Assembly (NCBI GenBank): GCA_000169395.1
Contig: AAXZ01000004.1
Coordinates: forward strand, 124,001-188,000
Direction: 5' to 3'
Origin: Rhodobacteraceae bacterium HTCC2150
GTDB lineage: Bacteria > Pseudomonadota > Alphaproteobacteria > Rhodobacterales > Rhodobacteraceae
DNA length: 64,000 bases
Position 1 is the stretch's first letter. Every line of letters starts with the position of its first letter. The translations under genes and the position numbers were made by a program. Positions 53,698 to 61,920 of the stretch are shown piece after piece. The notes beneath the pieces were generated by a model. It saw nothing but the letters and a program-made list of their open reading frames with translations. It was not told the origin of the DNA and did not search any database.

Positions 53698-54522
53698 TTA
53701 ATTATTATTAAGATACAACTGGACCATGTTAATGTGCTGTCTCCATACCCCCAGGTTCTTAATCGCAAAACAAATAGCAAATGAATCCAATTTTTTGCGT
53801 CCTCGCCCGTTGAACTCAGTGACTGTGAGCGAACCGTTTAGACGTCCAATATCATCGCCGTTTTCAGTGACTGCTTGAGAAACTTCATGATCAAGTACAC
53901 CTGACCACTTAGTCTCAATACCAGCCTGAGCTAGTTTGGCGGAAAACCATATGTCATCGACAAATGTAAAGCAGTCTGGTATTTGCCGCACGCTGCTATC
54001 AAACATTTGTGATGTTACAAGAACGCCGCCATATCCTTCGACTATATCTGCGTCATGCATTTTATTTTTAGGTTTCCATAAACCCAAGGAAGCTAGCCTT
54101 TTTAATCGGTATAGCCAGTTTTTATTAGCTTGGTGCCAATGGTAAGAAAGATCTGCTCCACTTTCAAAAATGCAGCACCCTGGGTTGGCTTGATGAGTTG
54201 AAATCAGACGTTTTATCCAATCTTTGTGATAAATCCGATCATCGTCACAATAGATAATCAGTGTATCACTTGAGCGGTAGCGTTCTAGTGTCGGTATTAA
54301 CTTGGTCGCCGGGCCGAAATCCTCGCATCTGTATATGTCGAAGGCCTCGGGAATTGACGCTAATTCTATTTGCCCAATATCGCTTCGACGGTATTTATGA
54401 GGTATGTTCAGCTCTATGGATGAAGGTTTTAGACTTTGATTTTGAATACTTTTTAAAGTTCTCTCTAAGTATTTTACCCTACTCGGAATTGTAGTTAAAC
54501 AAACCACTATTTTATTTTTCAT
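53698..54522 (-). CDS. glycosyltransferase-like protein
   Basis: Start taken at ATG 54522 with GGGGAA upstream (274 residues); the frame continues to 54618 without a site. The opening IVVCLTTIPSRVKYLERTLKSI and LIIYCDDDRIYHKDWIKRLI are typical of GT-A-fold glycosyltransferases, the D-D-D binding a metal and sugar nucleotide. FTFVDDIWFSAKLAQAG supplies a second acidic motif. It is cargo between two degenerate tRNA-half repeats and probably decorates a surface glycan. Confidence 0.72.
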   Translation of the reverse strand: MKNKIVVCLTTIPSRVKYLERTLKSIQNQSLKPSSIELNIPHKYRRSDIGQIELASIPEAFDIYRCEDFGPATKLIPTLERYRSSDTLIIYCDDDRIYHKDWIKRLISTHQANPGCCIFESGADLSYHWHQANKNWLYRLKRLASLGLWKPKNKMHDADIVEGYGGVLVTSQMFDSSVRQIPDCFTFVDDIWFSAKLAQAGIETKWSGVLDHEVSQAVTENGDDIGRLNGSLTVTEFNGRGRKKLDSFAICFAIKNLGVWRQHINMVQLYLNNN

Positions 54523-54630
54523 TACGGTTCCCCAGTGCCATAAGTTAATATCAACTGTGTACCTAAAAGAAGCGTCACGAGAAAGTGCCAATAAATCTCT
54601 GGCTTGTTTGGCCAACAATATCTAGTTTTT

Positions 54631-54708
54631 AATCAGTAGGGTCCCGGTTCTGGGGTGTGTAACAGGGTGGAAGGTTGAACGAAGCGAACCCTTTTTAAAA
54701 GGGCTTGA
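54631..54708 (+). repeat. degenerate tRNA-half repeat b plus 40-bp tail
   Basis: AATCAGTAGGGTCCCGGTTC follows the tRNA-Thr-like 3' half, then GTGTAAC and a 40-base tail starting GGAAGGTTGAACGAAGCG. The tail contains a CCCTTT/AAAGGG hairpin. A second copy is at 54988-55067. Confidence 0.6.
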
Positions 54709-54761
54709 TATTAAATGAACCTGCAAGCTTTCCTAGCAAGTCTCTGTAAAGAAAAAATACT

Positions 54762-54959
54762 ATGTGTGAGTCAATAGTTTTAGAGCAGTATTGCCCTTCA
54801 CGTAATATTTTAGTGGTAAGAGCCGTCACCACAGCCCACGAGGTACGTCAGAGAGCCAGATGCCATAACTGTGGCGTGAAGGGTAACAACACGTATCAGA
54901 TCGTTTACACGGGTAATTCTGATTTAGCTATGGATGGGGCTGGGGTTAGGTCGGATTAG
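54762..54959 (+). CDS. small hypothetical protein
   Basis: 65 residues without a strong ribosome site. It contains one C-x2-C (RCHNCGVKG). Its position between two copies of the 80-bp repeat makes it possible cargo, but coding status is weak. Confidence 0.3.
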   Translation: MCESIVLEQYCPSRNILVVRAVTTAHEVRQRARCHNCGVKGNNTYQIVYTGNSDLAMDGAGVRSD

Positions 54960-54987
54960 CTCTGTCGCTGGCTCGACAACTGCACAT

Positions 54988-55067
54988 CATCAGTAAACTC
55001 CGCGGTTCTAGCCGTGTGTAACGCGGCGGAAGGTTGAGCGAAGCGAACCCTTTGAAAAAGGGCTTGA
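54988..55067 (+). repeat. degenerate tRNA-half repeat c plus 40-bp tail
   Basis: CATCAGTAAACTCCGCGGTTC, with only three mismatches to the tRNA-like 3' half over its core, then GTGTGTAAC and the 40-base tail. The tail is 37/40 identical to 54669-54708. It directly precedes attachment repeat 2. Confidence 0.65.
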
Positions 55068-55072
55068 CCTGA

Positions 55073-55091
55073 AGTCCGTGTGGGGGCACCA
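55073..55091 (+). repeat. putative attachment site 2 (tRNA 3' end)
   Basis: AGTCCGTGTGGGGGCACCA is identical to 41183-41201. It marks the end of element A and the start of element B. Confidence 0.75.
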
Positions 55092-55107
55092 CTTTACACC
55101 CAAAACT

Positions 55108-55160
55108 CCCATAAAATCATAGATTATCAGTTATAATCAGCGATATGGGGACATTTTACG
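55108..55160 (+). repeat. 53-bp direct repeat, copy 2
   Basis: Near-identical to 41218-41270 and placed at the same distance after an attachment repeat. About 200 bases later an integrase start codon follows, as in element A. Confidence 0.75.
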
Positions 55161-55368
55161 GGAACGCTTTGGGGAACTCTTTGCGGTTTTCGGGGAGTTC
55201 TCGAAAGTCTGCTACTCAGCATCGCTTCACAAGGTTGATTCCTTCAGAAACGTCTCTGTATGGTTCGTCAAAAGCGTCGAAAACTAACCAAGCTTCGTCA
55301 GAAACTGACAAACTCCTCGGTGGAAGTGTTCCCATAGTACCCGTAAGGTCAGAAAAGGGAGCCAAAAG

Positions 55369-55540
55369 ATGTCCAAGACTGCCTTTGGCGTGTTTCGTTT
55401 CAAGCGCCATCAACTTATCTGCTTTCAAACACAAGAACGGGTTAAATGCGCGGGCTTTGTTCATTCAAAAAATATCCAGCAGAATATCAATCACCACACC
55501 CGCTCTAGATACGGGATCGATAGATGCCCTTTCCAGATGT
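55369..55540 (+). pseudogene. 5' remnant of an element-A-type integrase
   Basis: ATGTCCAAGACT is shared with the integrase at 41459, and FGVFRFKR corresponds to its FGVYRLRR after a small deletion. The frame then loses similarity and is followed by an IS3 remnant. AAAAGGGAG provides a ribosome site, so the start region is preserved but the gene is dead. Confidence 0.6.
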
Positions 55541-55545
55541 GGAGT

Positions 55546-56203
55546 AGCCCCCTGAAAGTGGTTCACCATCTGTGATAGTTTTGTCCCGCAAACTGGAGGA
55601 TCAGCGGTGGGTGGAGAGCGAGAGAAGCCCGAAGAGATAGTATCGAAGCTTCAGCAAGTTAAAGTTCTGCAAGGGCAAGGGATGACGATAGCGGATGCGG
55701 TGCGCCAGATCGGCGTGACGCAACAGACGTTCTATCGATAGAGGAAACTGTATGGTGGGATGGGTCGGTCTCAGCTCAAGCGTCTGAAGGAGATTGAGAA
55801 GGAGAACCAACGGCCGCGGCGGGCGATATCCGATCTGACATTGGACAAGCTCATATTGACCAAAGCTGCGAGGGGAAACCAAACACTATTCGAGTTGATA
55901 ATGGCCCCGAATACATCAGTGGAAAGTTGATGGAATGAGCTGAGAACCAGAGCATTAGGCTGGAACACATCCAGCCCGGCAAGCCCCAGCAGAATGCCTA
56001 TATTGAGCGTTACAGCCGCACCGTTCACGGCGAATAGTTGAGCCAATACATCTTTGAAACCATCGAGGATGGCAACAGAATGGCTCTGGACTTACAACAA
56101 CGAGCGATCCAATGTGGGCATTGGCGGCATAACCCCCGCCATGAAGCTGAAAACAGCCGCCTGAAATCTACGGCTGGATCCCATTAAAAATGGGGGGATT
56201 ACC
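55546..56203 (+). mobile_element. IS3 family remnant, internally deleted
   Basis: An orfA-like frame (from about 55611) encodes KPEEIVSKLQQVKVLQGQGM and is interrupted by TAG at 55739. After a large deletion, orfB's end follows from about 55889: VDNGPEYISGKLM, LEHIQPGKPQQNAYIERY, GIGGITPAM-like in another frame. The right terminus GGGGGGATTACC ends at 56203 and is repeated in reverse at 58408. Confidence 0.78.
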
Positions 56204-56248
56204 TAACTATCAAGGATTCTTCTATTTTAAGCTATAAGGAGATAGGAA

Positions 56249-57205
56249 GTGAGCAGAAAAACGATCAAGTCTAGATTAAAGAAATGGGTTAAGCCCTATA
56301 TTAAAGCCTACAAACACTTTCTTCATTACAATGAGTTGATGAGCTTCTATTGGCCAGTCTTGAGCGAAAATAATGATGACGATTTCAAGGATTTTTGCAA
56401 TCTATTTACCTTTTACTTATGTGCCTTCTGTCCCTCAAATATTCAGCAATCTCACCCAACTAAGTCCGATTGGGTCGGCTCCCATCATAACGCAAAATTA
56501 ATCCGATTATTGCTGTTAGACCGTGACAACAAGAACCTTTTTGAAGGTATTATGGCGGCCTTTGCAGCTTATAAAGAATTGGATAACAAAACGTTTCTAG
56601 AGGAGGTTATCGCAAGGGCCTTTATCGAAGGTCACCCAGGTGTTAGCCGAACGTCAAACCTTTTTCGTACAGTCCAATTTTTTGCAACTCATCAATCAGA
56701 CACCTTTATTTGCCATGGAATCGAGAGTTTGGAAAAATTTAGTGATGATCCAGAGGCAAGATTCCCACCAGTTGATAGTATGCAGGACAAAAGTATTTCG
56801 CAAAATGGTCTATTCTACGCAATCGAAACTGATCGCCTGCCCTTGATCAATTGTGCATCAACCCATTCGATAAAAGATCCATGGGATTATTGTAAAGGAG
56901 TGATCCCAAAGTCAATATTCCAAGATCTTAAAGGGAAAGTTCTACTTGCACCTGACCGAGATCATTTTTATGCTGAAAGTGATATTTCAATTGACGACTG
57001 GTGCTTTGTGTATTTTAGAAAGGCCCGAAGAAAAGGTGTGGATTTTGACATTAATCTGATGCGTCAAAAAATTTCAGAAATTAGAAGTAGTAAAATTCGT
57101 ATTATTGAATTCGAAACTCTTCAGGCATTCTTGCGACTATTGGCTTTGCTACAGCAGAAATTTGAAATGTTTGAATTAATGAATAACCAGTTTCATCAAG
57201 AATAG
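56249..57205 (+). CDS. hypothetical protein between inverted IS3 ends
   Basis: GTG 56249 follows AAGGAGATAGGAA. The 318 residues are mixed alpha/beta, rich in F, K and D, and have no motif I recognise. A basic start (MSRKTIKSRLKKWVKPYIKAYKHF) could touch membrane or nucleic acid. Base composition is more AT-rich than in the core genes. It is the only apparently intact gene of element B. Confidence 0.6.
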   Translation: MSRKTIKSRLKKWVKPYIKAYKHFLHYNELMSFYWPVLSENNDDDFKDFCNLFTFYLCAFCPSNIQQSHPTKSDWVGSHHNAKLIRLLLLDRDNKNLFEGIMAAFAAYKELDNKTFLEEVIARAFIEGHPGVSRTSNLFRTVQFFATHQSDTFICHGIESLEKFSDDPEARFPPVDSMQDKSISQNGLFYAIETDRLPLINCASTHSIKDPWDYCKGVIPKSIFQDLKGKVLLAPDRDHFYAESDISIDDWCFVYFRKARRKGVDFDINLMRQKISEIRSSKIRIIEFETLQAFLRLLALLQQKFEMFELMNNQFHQE

Positions 57206-57344
57206 GAATAATGATCTTGCCGCGAGGTATTTTCAGAACAAGTTGTCAGGAGCGAGCAGGGTGAGGCTTTTTTTCGGAAATCGTCTCTTGCGAGGATTCA
57301 CGGCTTGATTCCAGCGTGCTAGTTGGCGTTTATGAGTAGCCGGA
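57206..57344. other. remnant of a related IS5 left end
   Basis: Bases about 57294-57344 (GATTCACGGCTTGATTCCAGCG and onward to GAGTAGCCGGA) resemble 57376-57423 inside the IS5 copy, around its transposase start. So a related IS5 was present first, and the present copy landed in or next to it. Confidence 0.45.
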
Positions 57345-58397
57345 GGCTTTGTCGCACAAATCGGCTTGATCTGGGATTCATCTCATGAATCCAGCTTGAT
57401 AGCTGGCGGTCATGAGCAGCTGGACTCCGACGACATACAAGTCCCAGAACTGGGCAGAGTATAATCCTTCACTGAAGAAGCGAGGATCGCTTTCGATCTG
57501 GTTTGACCCGAAGATGGTGTGGGAGGCTGCACCGTCCGGTCGACGCGGACGCCAGCAAGCTTATAGCGATGCGGCGGTACAGGCCTGTCTGACCTTCAAG
57601 ATCCTGTTCGGGTTGCCCCTGCGACAGACCAAAGGGTTTGTAACGAGCCTTCTGAAACTCGTTGGGTTGGACTGGTCTGTCCCAGATTGCAGCACCCTGT
57701 GCCGGCGACAACGAACCCTGTCCGTTGCCATTCCCTACAGTGGCTCGGCAGGACCATTGCACCTGCTTATCGACAGCACGGGTATCAAGGCTGAAGGGGA
57801 AGGTGAGTGGAATGCCCGCAAGCACGGCGGTTCTAAACGCCGCCTGTGGTGCAAGATACATATCGGGATTGATGAGCAAACGCTGGAGATCCGTGCCATC
57901 GAGATCACGAGTAGCAGTATCGGGGATGCGTCCATTCTGTCAGACCTGCTCAACCAAATCCCACCGGAGCAAGAACTCGGCAGCGTTACAGCCGACGGAG
58001 CATAAGACACACGCAAATGTCACGATGCGATTGCTGCCCGAGATGCCCGCGCCGTCATACCGCCGCGCAAGAATGCCAAATTATGGAAGCCCTACACCCC
58101 GGGGCCAGAGCGCGCAACGAAGCTGTGAGAGCTTCAAAGTATCTAGGCCGCGCATTGTGGCGACAGGTGACCGGATACCACCGCAGAAGCCGTGTCGAGG
58201 CCAAGATGCATTGTGTGAAGTTACTCGGTCAGCGTCTCTCAGCGCGCGACTTTGATCGGCAGGTTGCAGAGATCCAAATCTGCGCTGTGATCCTAAACGC
58301 CTTCACAGCGCTTGGCATACCAAGTACCGTCGCTAAAGGCTAAATCCGTCTGGGGTAAGGAGAAGAACGGCCTAAGACCGATTTGTGCAACAAAGCC
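57345..58397 (+). mobile_element. IS5 family insertion sequence (decayed)
   Basis: 1053 bp. Terminal repeats GGCTTTGT-C-GCACAAATCGG (57345-57364) and, inverted, the same with T at that position (58378-58397). This is the IS1031-like end type. The transposase inside is broken. Confidence 0.88.
57412..58343 (+). pseudogene. IS5 transposase with a stop and a frameshift
   Basis: Residues 1-197 read well: SQNWAEYNPSLKKRGSLSIWFD, the first catalytic D in LLIDSTGIK, then TADGA followed by TAA where the family has Y (TADGAYDT). The frame after the stop continues with DTRKCHDAIAARDARAVIPPRKN and then shifts. The C-terminus (RASKYLGRALWR, YHRRSRVEAKMHCVKLLGQRL) lies in another frame to 58343. Not functional. 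Confidence 0.88.
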
Positions 58398-58407
58398 CTG
58401 TCCATTG

Positions 58408-58505
58408 GGTAATCCCCCCATTTTTAATGGGTCCAGCCGTAGAATTTACGCAGCTGCTTTTGGTTTCATTGCGGGTGTGATGCCGCCGATACCCATCGAC
58501 ATACC
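58408..58505 (-). mobile_element. IS3 right-end fragment, inverted relative to 56203
   Basis: GGTAATCCCCCC through CCAGCCGTAGA is the reverse of 56163-56203. Beyond it the minus strand reads GIGGITPAMKPKAA, the end of an IS3 orfB. It truncates the gene at 58506. Confidence 0.8.
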
Positions 58506-58767
58506 CTTGATCGCGTCCCTGTTGCTCACCTAGACGAAACCCTGCTTCGAAAGCTTGTTCGATTGTCTGGAGTTCTTCAGTCTCTTCGTGAGACAGCAGT
58601 CGGAAGTTCTCGGAGTACACAGTGCAGAAGTGCTTGTTGCCTTCTTCCTCATCGACCAACACCTCGACCTGTTCATCATCGGCTTGGATGACTGTTCCTC
58701 GAAACGGTCCAACACCGTGGAACTCTGCGATTACAACACGGTCTTCTTCTCTGAAAGTATGGCCCAA
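58506..58767 (-). pseudogene. hypothetical acidic protein truncated by IS3
   Basis: About 87 native residues from ATG 58767: an N-terminal Tudor/SH3-like segment (EDRVVIAEFHGVGPFRGTVI) and an acidic helix (EETEELQTIEQAFEAGFRLG). It then runs into the IS3 fragment, where the frame stops at 58372. Similar short proteins occur in phages and islands; function unknown. Confidence 0.5.
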
Positions 58768-59145
58768 AACTGTCTCCTTGGCTGTTGTGAAAACAATGCC
58801 CAGAGTGACTGTTCAGGGTTCGTCCGTTTCTGACTTTTCGAGGTCAGTTTTTGACGTTTGGTCAGTTCTTTTCAGTGGTTTTACGAGGACGTTCACGGGA
58901 ACGCTTTTAGATTTTGCGTCCTAGATTTTCGTTTAAAAATAAATACTTAAAGATTAGTGTGGTTCCGTGTGGGGGCACCATTTCACAATCCAAACATATC
59001 CAATGACATCCGACTAAGCCCTGTATACAAGGGTTATATTGGTTTTATTGTCCGATGTTGTCCAGTGTTGTTTTGTTATATCCCACAAGTTTGGGGGTAG
59101 ATTTTGGGGGTATCGTGATTTTGTGAAGATAGGATACCCCCAGAA
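58768..59145. other. intergenic region with attachment site 3
   Basis: It should hold the promoter of the truncated minus gene and of the integrase at 59146. Bases near 58872-58905 (TTTTACGAGGACGTTCACGGGAACGC) echo the integrase leaders of elements A and B. GTCC-rich repeats near 59051-59070 (TTGTCCGATGTTGTCC) precede the integrase. Confidence 0.4.
58964..58980 (+). repeat. putative attachment site 3 (tRNA 3' end)
   Basis: TCCGTGTGGGGGCACCA is identical to the ends of sites 1 and 2. It marks the start of element C, 165 bp before its integrase. Confidence 0.75.
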
Positions 59146-60333
59146 ATGGCGTTGACCGACTTAAAAATAAAGAATCTTAAGCCAAAGGATAAGGCATATA
59201 AGATCGCTGATTTCGATGGCCTGTTTGTTCTAGTTACGGACAGGGGCTCTAAGTTATTTCGTTTTAAGTACCGTATGGACGGTAAAGAGGGTTTATTGTC
59301 GTTTGGCAAATACCCGGATGTTTCTTTGTCCCAAGCAAGGCTGAAGCGGGATGATGCGCGAAAACTGGTTGCGGCGGGGGTAAACCCAAGTAAGGCACGT
59401 AACGACGCAAAAGATTTGAAAGATGCAGAGAACGCCAATACCTTTGAAAAAGTTGCGGCGTTGTATCTTGCTAAAATCACAATCGAAGGCCGCGCGCGCG
59501 CGACACTTAAAAAGAATGCGTCGTTTATCGCGATGGCAAACAAAGATTTTGGGCAACAAGCCATCAAGAACATTACATCCGCGACGGTTTTAAAAACGCT
59601 CAAGAAAAGCGAAGCAAAGGAATTGTACGAAACGGCTCATCGTATTCGCACGACGGTTGGCGCAGTATTTCGCTATGCAATAGCAAACGGTATGGCTGAA
59701 AATGATCCGACTTATGCTTTGCGTGATGCATTGATCCGCCACAAAACTAAATCACGCGCTGCGATTACTGATCCAAAAGCGCTGGGCGGTCTGATGCGGG
59801 CAATTGCAGGTTATGAAGGACAGAATACAACGCGGTTAGGGCTGGAGTTGTTAGCTATTGTAGCGACACGTCCCAGCGAATTGCGATTGGCTGAATGGTC
59901 GGAATTTGATTTTGAGGTGCAGGTCTGGAAAATTCCAGCCGAGCGAATGAAAATGCGGATAGAACACGCGGTACCTTTACCAGATCGTGCAATTTCGCTG
60001 TTGTTGAAGTTGAAAGAAGAAACAGGTCATGGGCAATTGTTGTTCCCTTCCACGCGCTCTTTTCACCGCCCAATTAGTGAAAATACATTGAACGGCGCGT
60101 TACGTCGTCTGGGCTACACTGGTCAAGAAATGACTTCGCATGGGTTTCGCGCAACCTTTTCCACCTTGGCGAATGAAAGCGGGCTTTGGCACCCTGATGC
60201 AATTGAACGGGCATTGGCGCATGTGGAGCGCAATGAGGTACGTCGGGCCTATGCACGAGGCGTTTATTGGGATGAACGTGTGCGGATGGCGGAGTGGTGG
60301 GCTGGATTTTTGGAGAAATTGCGTGCAGAGTAG
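59146..60333 (+). CDS. tyrosine integrase, P4/DUF4102 type, of element C
   Basis: 395 residues. The N-terminal DUF4102-type arm domain (ALTDLKIKNLKPKDKAYKIAD, LSFGKYPDVSLSQAR) is followed by the catalytic domain: R in VATRPSELRLAEW, H-x-x-R in HGFRATFSTL, H in LAHVERNEVRRAY and nucleophile Y near the end. Such integrases target tRNA 3' ends and sit next to the attachment site, exactly as here. Unrelated in type to the element A integrase, although both use the same tRNA sequence. Confidence 0.93.
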   Translation: MALTDLKIKNLKPKDKAYKIADFDGLFVLVTDRGSKLFRFKYRMDGKEGLLSFGKYPDVSLSQARLKRDDARKLVAAGVNPSKARNDAKDLKDAENANTFEKVAALYLAKITIEGRARATLKKNASFIAMANKDFGQQAIKNITSATVLKTLKKSEAKELYETAHRIRTTVGAVFRYAIANGMAENDPTYALRDALIRHKTKSRAAITDPKALGGLMRAIAGYEGQNTTRLGLELLAIVATRPSELRLAEWSEFDFEVQVWKIPAERMKMRIEHAVPLPDRAISLLLKLKEETGHGQLLFPSTRSFHRPISENTLNGALRRLGYTGQEMTSHGFRATFSTLANESGLWHPDAIERALAHVERNEVRRAYARGVYWDERVRMAEWWAGFLEKLRAE

Positions 60334-60362
60334 CGTTTTATAGCAATGCAAAGAACAATATT

Positions 60363-61121
60363 TTGATTGAAAAATCTACTGATGAACAATCAACAATCGA
60401 CTACTCTTTTTGGTTGCGGGCGGGATATTGGACCATAGAAGAAGGTGCGGCACTAGTCTTGGGTATCAACCCAGTGCATGTGGAAATCCTAAATAATAGC
60501 ACTGTCGGTTTTGATGATGATATGTATCGCAAGTATCAGCAACTATGCGAACTAGGAATACGAGCTAAAAAAATTGGCAGAATAGAGGAATTCCCCAATC
60601 CAATTTCATATTTGGAGTGGGTGCAAGCTATCGATTTCTCTAAAATTCCTGAAGACCTTTTGGTGGCACGAGCTAACGCAATTTTTAATTCGCCTTCGCG
60701 TAATTTATTCAGAGAAACCGCTGAACCATTTTCATCGATCATTGACTACAAGCAATCCTACGAAGGCTTAGAGAAAGCTTATTATGGGTTACTGGAAAGG
60801 TTAGACGAAAGAGAGCGCGAACTGTGGGAAGGGCAAGAAATCGACTCAGAGATGCATCTTCATCTAAGCGGGGGCAAAGCCAACGTATTTGAGGAAAGGC
60901 AGAGAAAGACAATGCTGAAGATTCTCCTGTCCGTTGCCGTAAATAAATTTAGGTATAATCCTAACAACAAAAGAAGCTCTACCTCCAAAAATATGGCAAG
61001 CACTACAGATCTGTGTGGGTTGTCGGTCACAGATGAAACCATTCGCGAGCACTTAAAGTCTGCAGTCGCCGAGTATCCACAGATTAGAAACTTATTCGAA
61101 CATAAAGATTTAGACGAATAA
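60363..61121 (+). CDS. hypothetical island protein
   Basis: About 252 residues if started at TTG 60363; the open frame reaches back to 60294, overlapping the integrase. Residues near 18-40 (FWLRAGYWTIEEGAALVLGINP) are a motif I have seen in uncharacterised proteins next to integrases. The rest is helical (YGLLERLDERERELWEGQEI) with a C-terminal KEHLKSAVAEYP-like segment. Function unknown, start uncertain. Confidence 0.6.
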   Translation: MIEKSTDEQSTIDYSFWLRAGYWTIEEGAALVLGINPVHVEILNNSTVGFDDDMYRKYQQLCELGIRAKKIGRIEEFPNPISYLEWVQAIDFSKIPEDLLVARANAIFNSPSRNLFRETAEPFSSIIDYKQSYEGLEKAYYGLLERLDERERELWEGQEIDSEMHLHLSGGKANVFEERQRKTMLKILLSVAVNKFRYNPNNKRSSTSKNMASTTDLCGLSVTDETIREHLKSAVAEYPQIRNLFEHKDLDE

Positions 61122-61247
61122 GTTGGGACAGTAATCGGGTTAAACTAGGCTTTGAGGACTATTCTTGTTCGCAAATTGTTAGTCGACCACAAGTTTTTGC
61201 CACTTTTTTAAAACTAATCAATCGAAAATACACGAGGTTGATCAGTA

Positions 61248-61454
61248 GTGGACTATCCAGACTTTCCAAAAACAGGCTTAGTTCGCCTGTCACATATATT
61301 AGCTCCAAGCGGCCCTATCCCCGTTTCTAAATCGACGTGGTGGCAGGGCGTTAAAGATGGGCGTTTTCCTAAGCCCAAAAAACTTGGGCCACGGACCACT
61401 GTTTGGAAGGCCCAAGACATTCGCTCATTGTTTGAGGGCGATGTTGATGGCTAA
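61248..61454 (+). CDS. AlpA-like regulator
   Basis: 68 residues from GTG 61248. VRLSHIL, then VSKSTWWQGVKDGRFPKPKKLGPRTTVWKAQDI is the classic AlpA/excisionase-type winged helix. Such proteins switch on integrase or excision in P4-like islands. It overlaps the following gene by eight bases. Confidence 0.85.
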   Translation: MDYPDFPKTGLVRLSHILAPSGPIPVSKSTWWQGVKDGRFPKPKKLGPRTTVWKAQDIRSLFEGDVDG

Positions 61455-61902
61455 AAATTTCGATCCTCGCAAGATACGCATTCATCAATCTTATGAGGTT
61501 GGTGAAGTGGCGGAAATACTTGGCGCGTCCGAACAGACCGTAAGGCGTTGGATTTCAAACGGCTTGCCGGTTTTGAGCTTTAAGCGTCCCGTACTTATCC
61601 TTGGGTTTGAGTTGAAACAATATTTAGAAGACGTTCAGGCCAAACCAAAGCGCAATGCCGCACTGGGCGCGATTATGTGCATGTCTTGTCGCAAGCATCA
61701 GATGCCTTTTGGATTGTTGGCGGATTACATACCGACAAGTGACACGAATGGCCGGTTGATGACACTATGTGGGACGTGTGAAAGCGTTTGTGTTAGATTC
61801 ACAAGCAAGGCGAGTTTGCCCGCGTTGTCCACTGTTTTAGAAATCACGCAAATGCCACGTGATGAGCCTAATGGAACCACTCAACCCCCAGCTAAAACAT
61901 AA
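61447..61902 (+). CDS. HTH plus zinc-cysteine protein
   Basis: ATG 61447 (ATG 61441 possible). 151 residues: a MerR-like helix-turn-helix (YEVGEVAEILGASEQTVRRWISNGLPVL) and then four spaced cysteines in C-x2-C pairs (CMSCRKHQMP and CGTCESVC), likely a zinc knuckle. This architecture is seen in island proteins next to recombinases. It may guide the recombinase downstream or control excision. Function unknown. Confidence 0.65.
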   Translation: MAKNFDPRKIRIHQSYEVGEVAEILGASEQTVRRWISNGLPVLSFKRPVLILGFELKQYLEDVQAKPKRNAALGAIMCMSCRKHQMPFGLLADYIPTSDTNGRLMTLCGTCESVCVRFTSKASLPALSTVLEITQMPRDEPNGTTQPPAKT

Positions 61903-61920
61903 CTTAACGAGGTAAGCAGA

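Noticed and set aside
55145-55555. 136-codon open frame after attachment copy 2
   Set aside because: It covers the non-coding integrase leader shared with 41218-41458 and runs out of frame through the integrase start; low-complexity, no site.
56163-58447. Functional composite transposon
   Set aside because: Both IS3 parts are end fragments with broken transposase genes, and no target duplication is seen.
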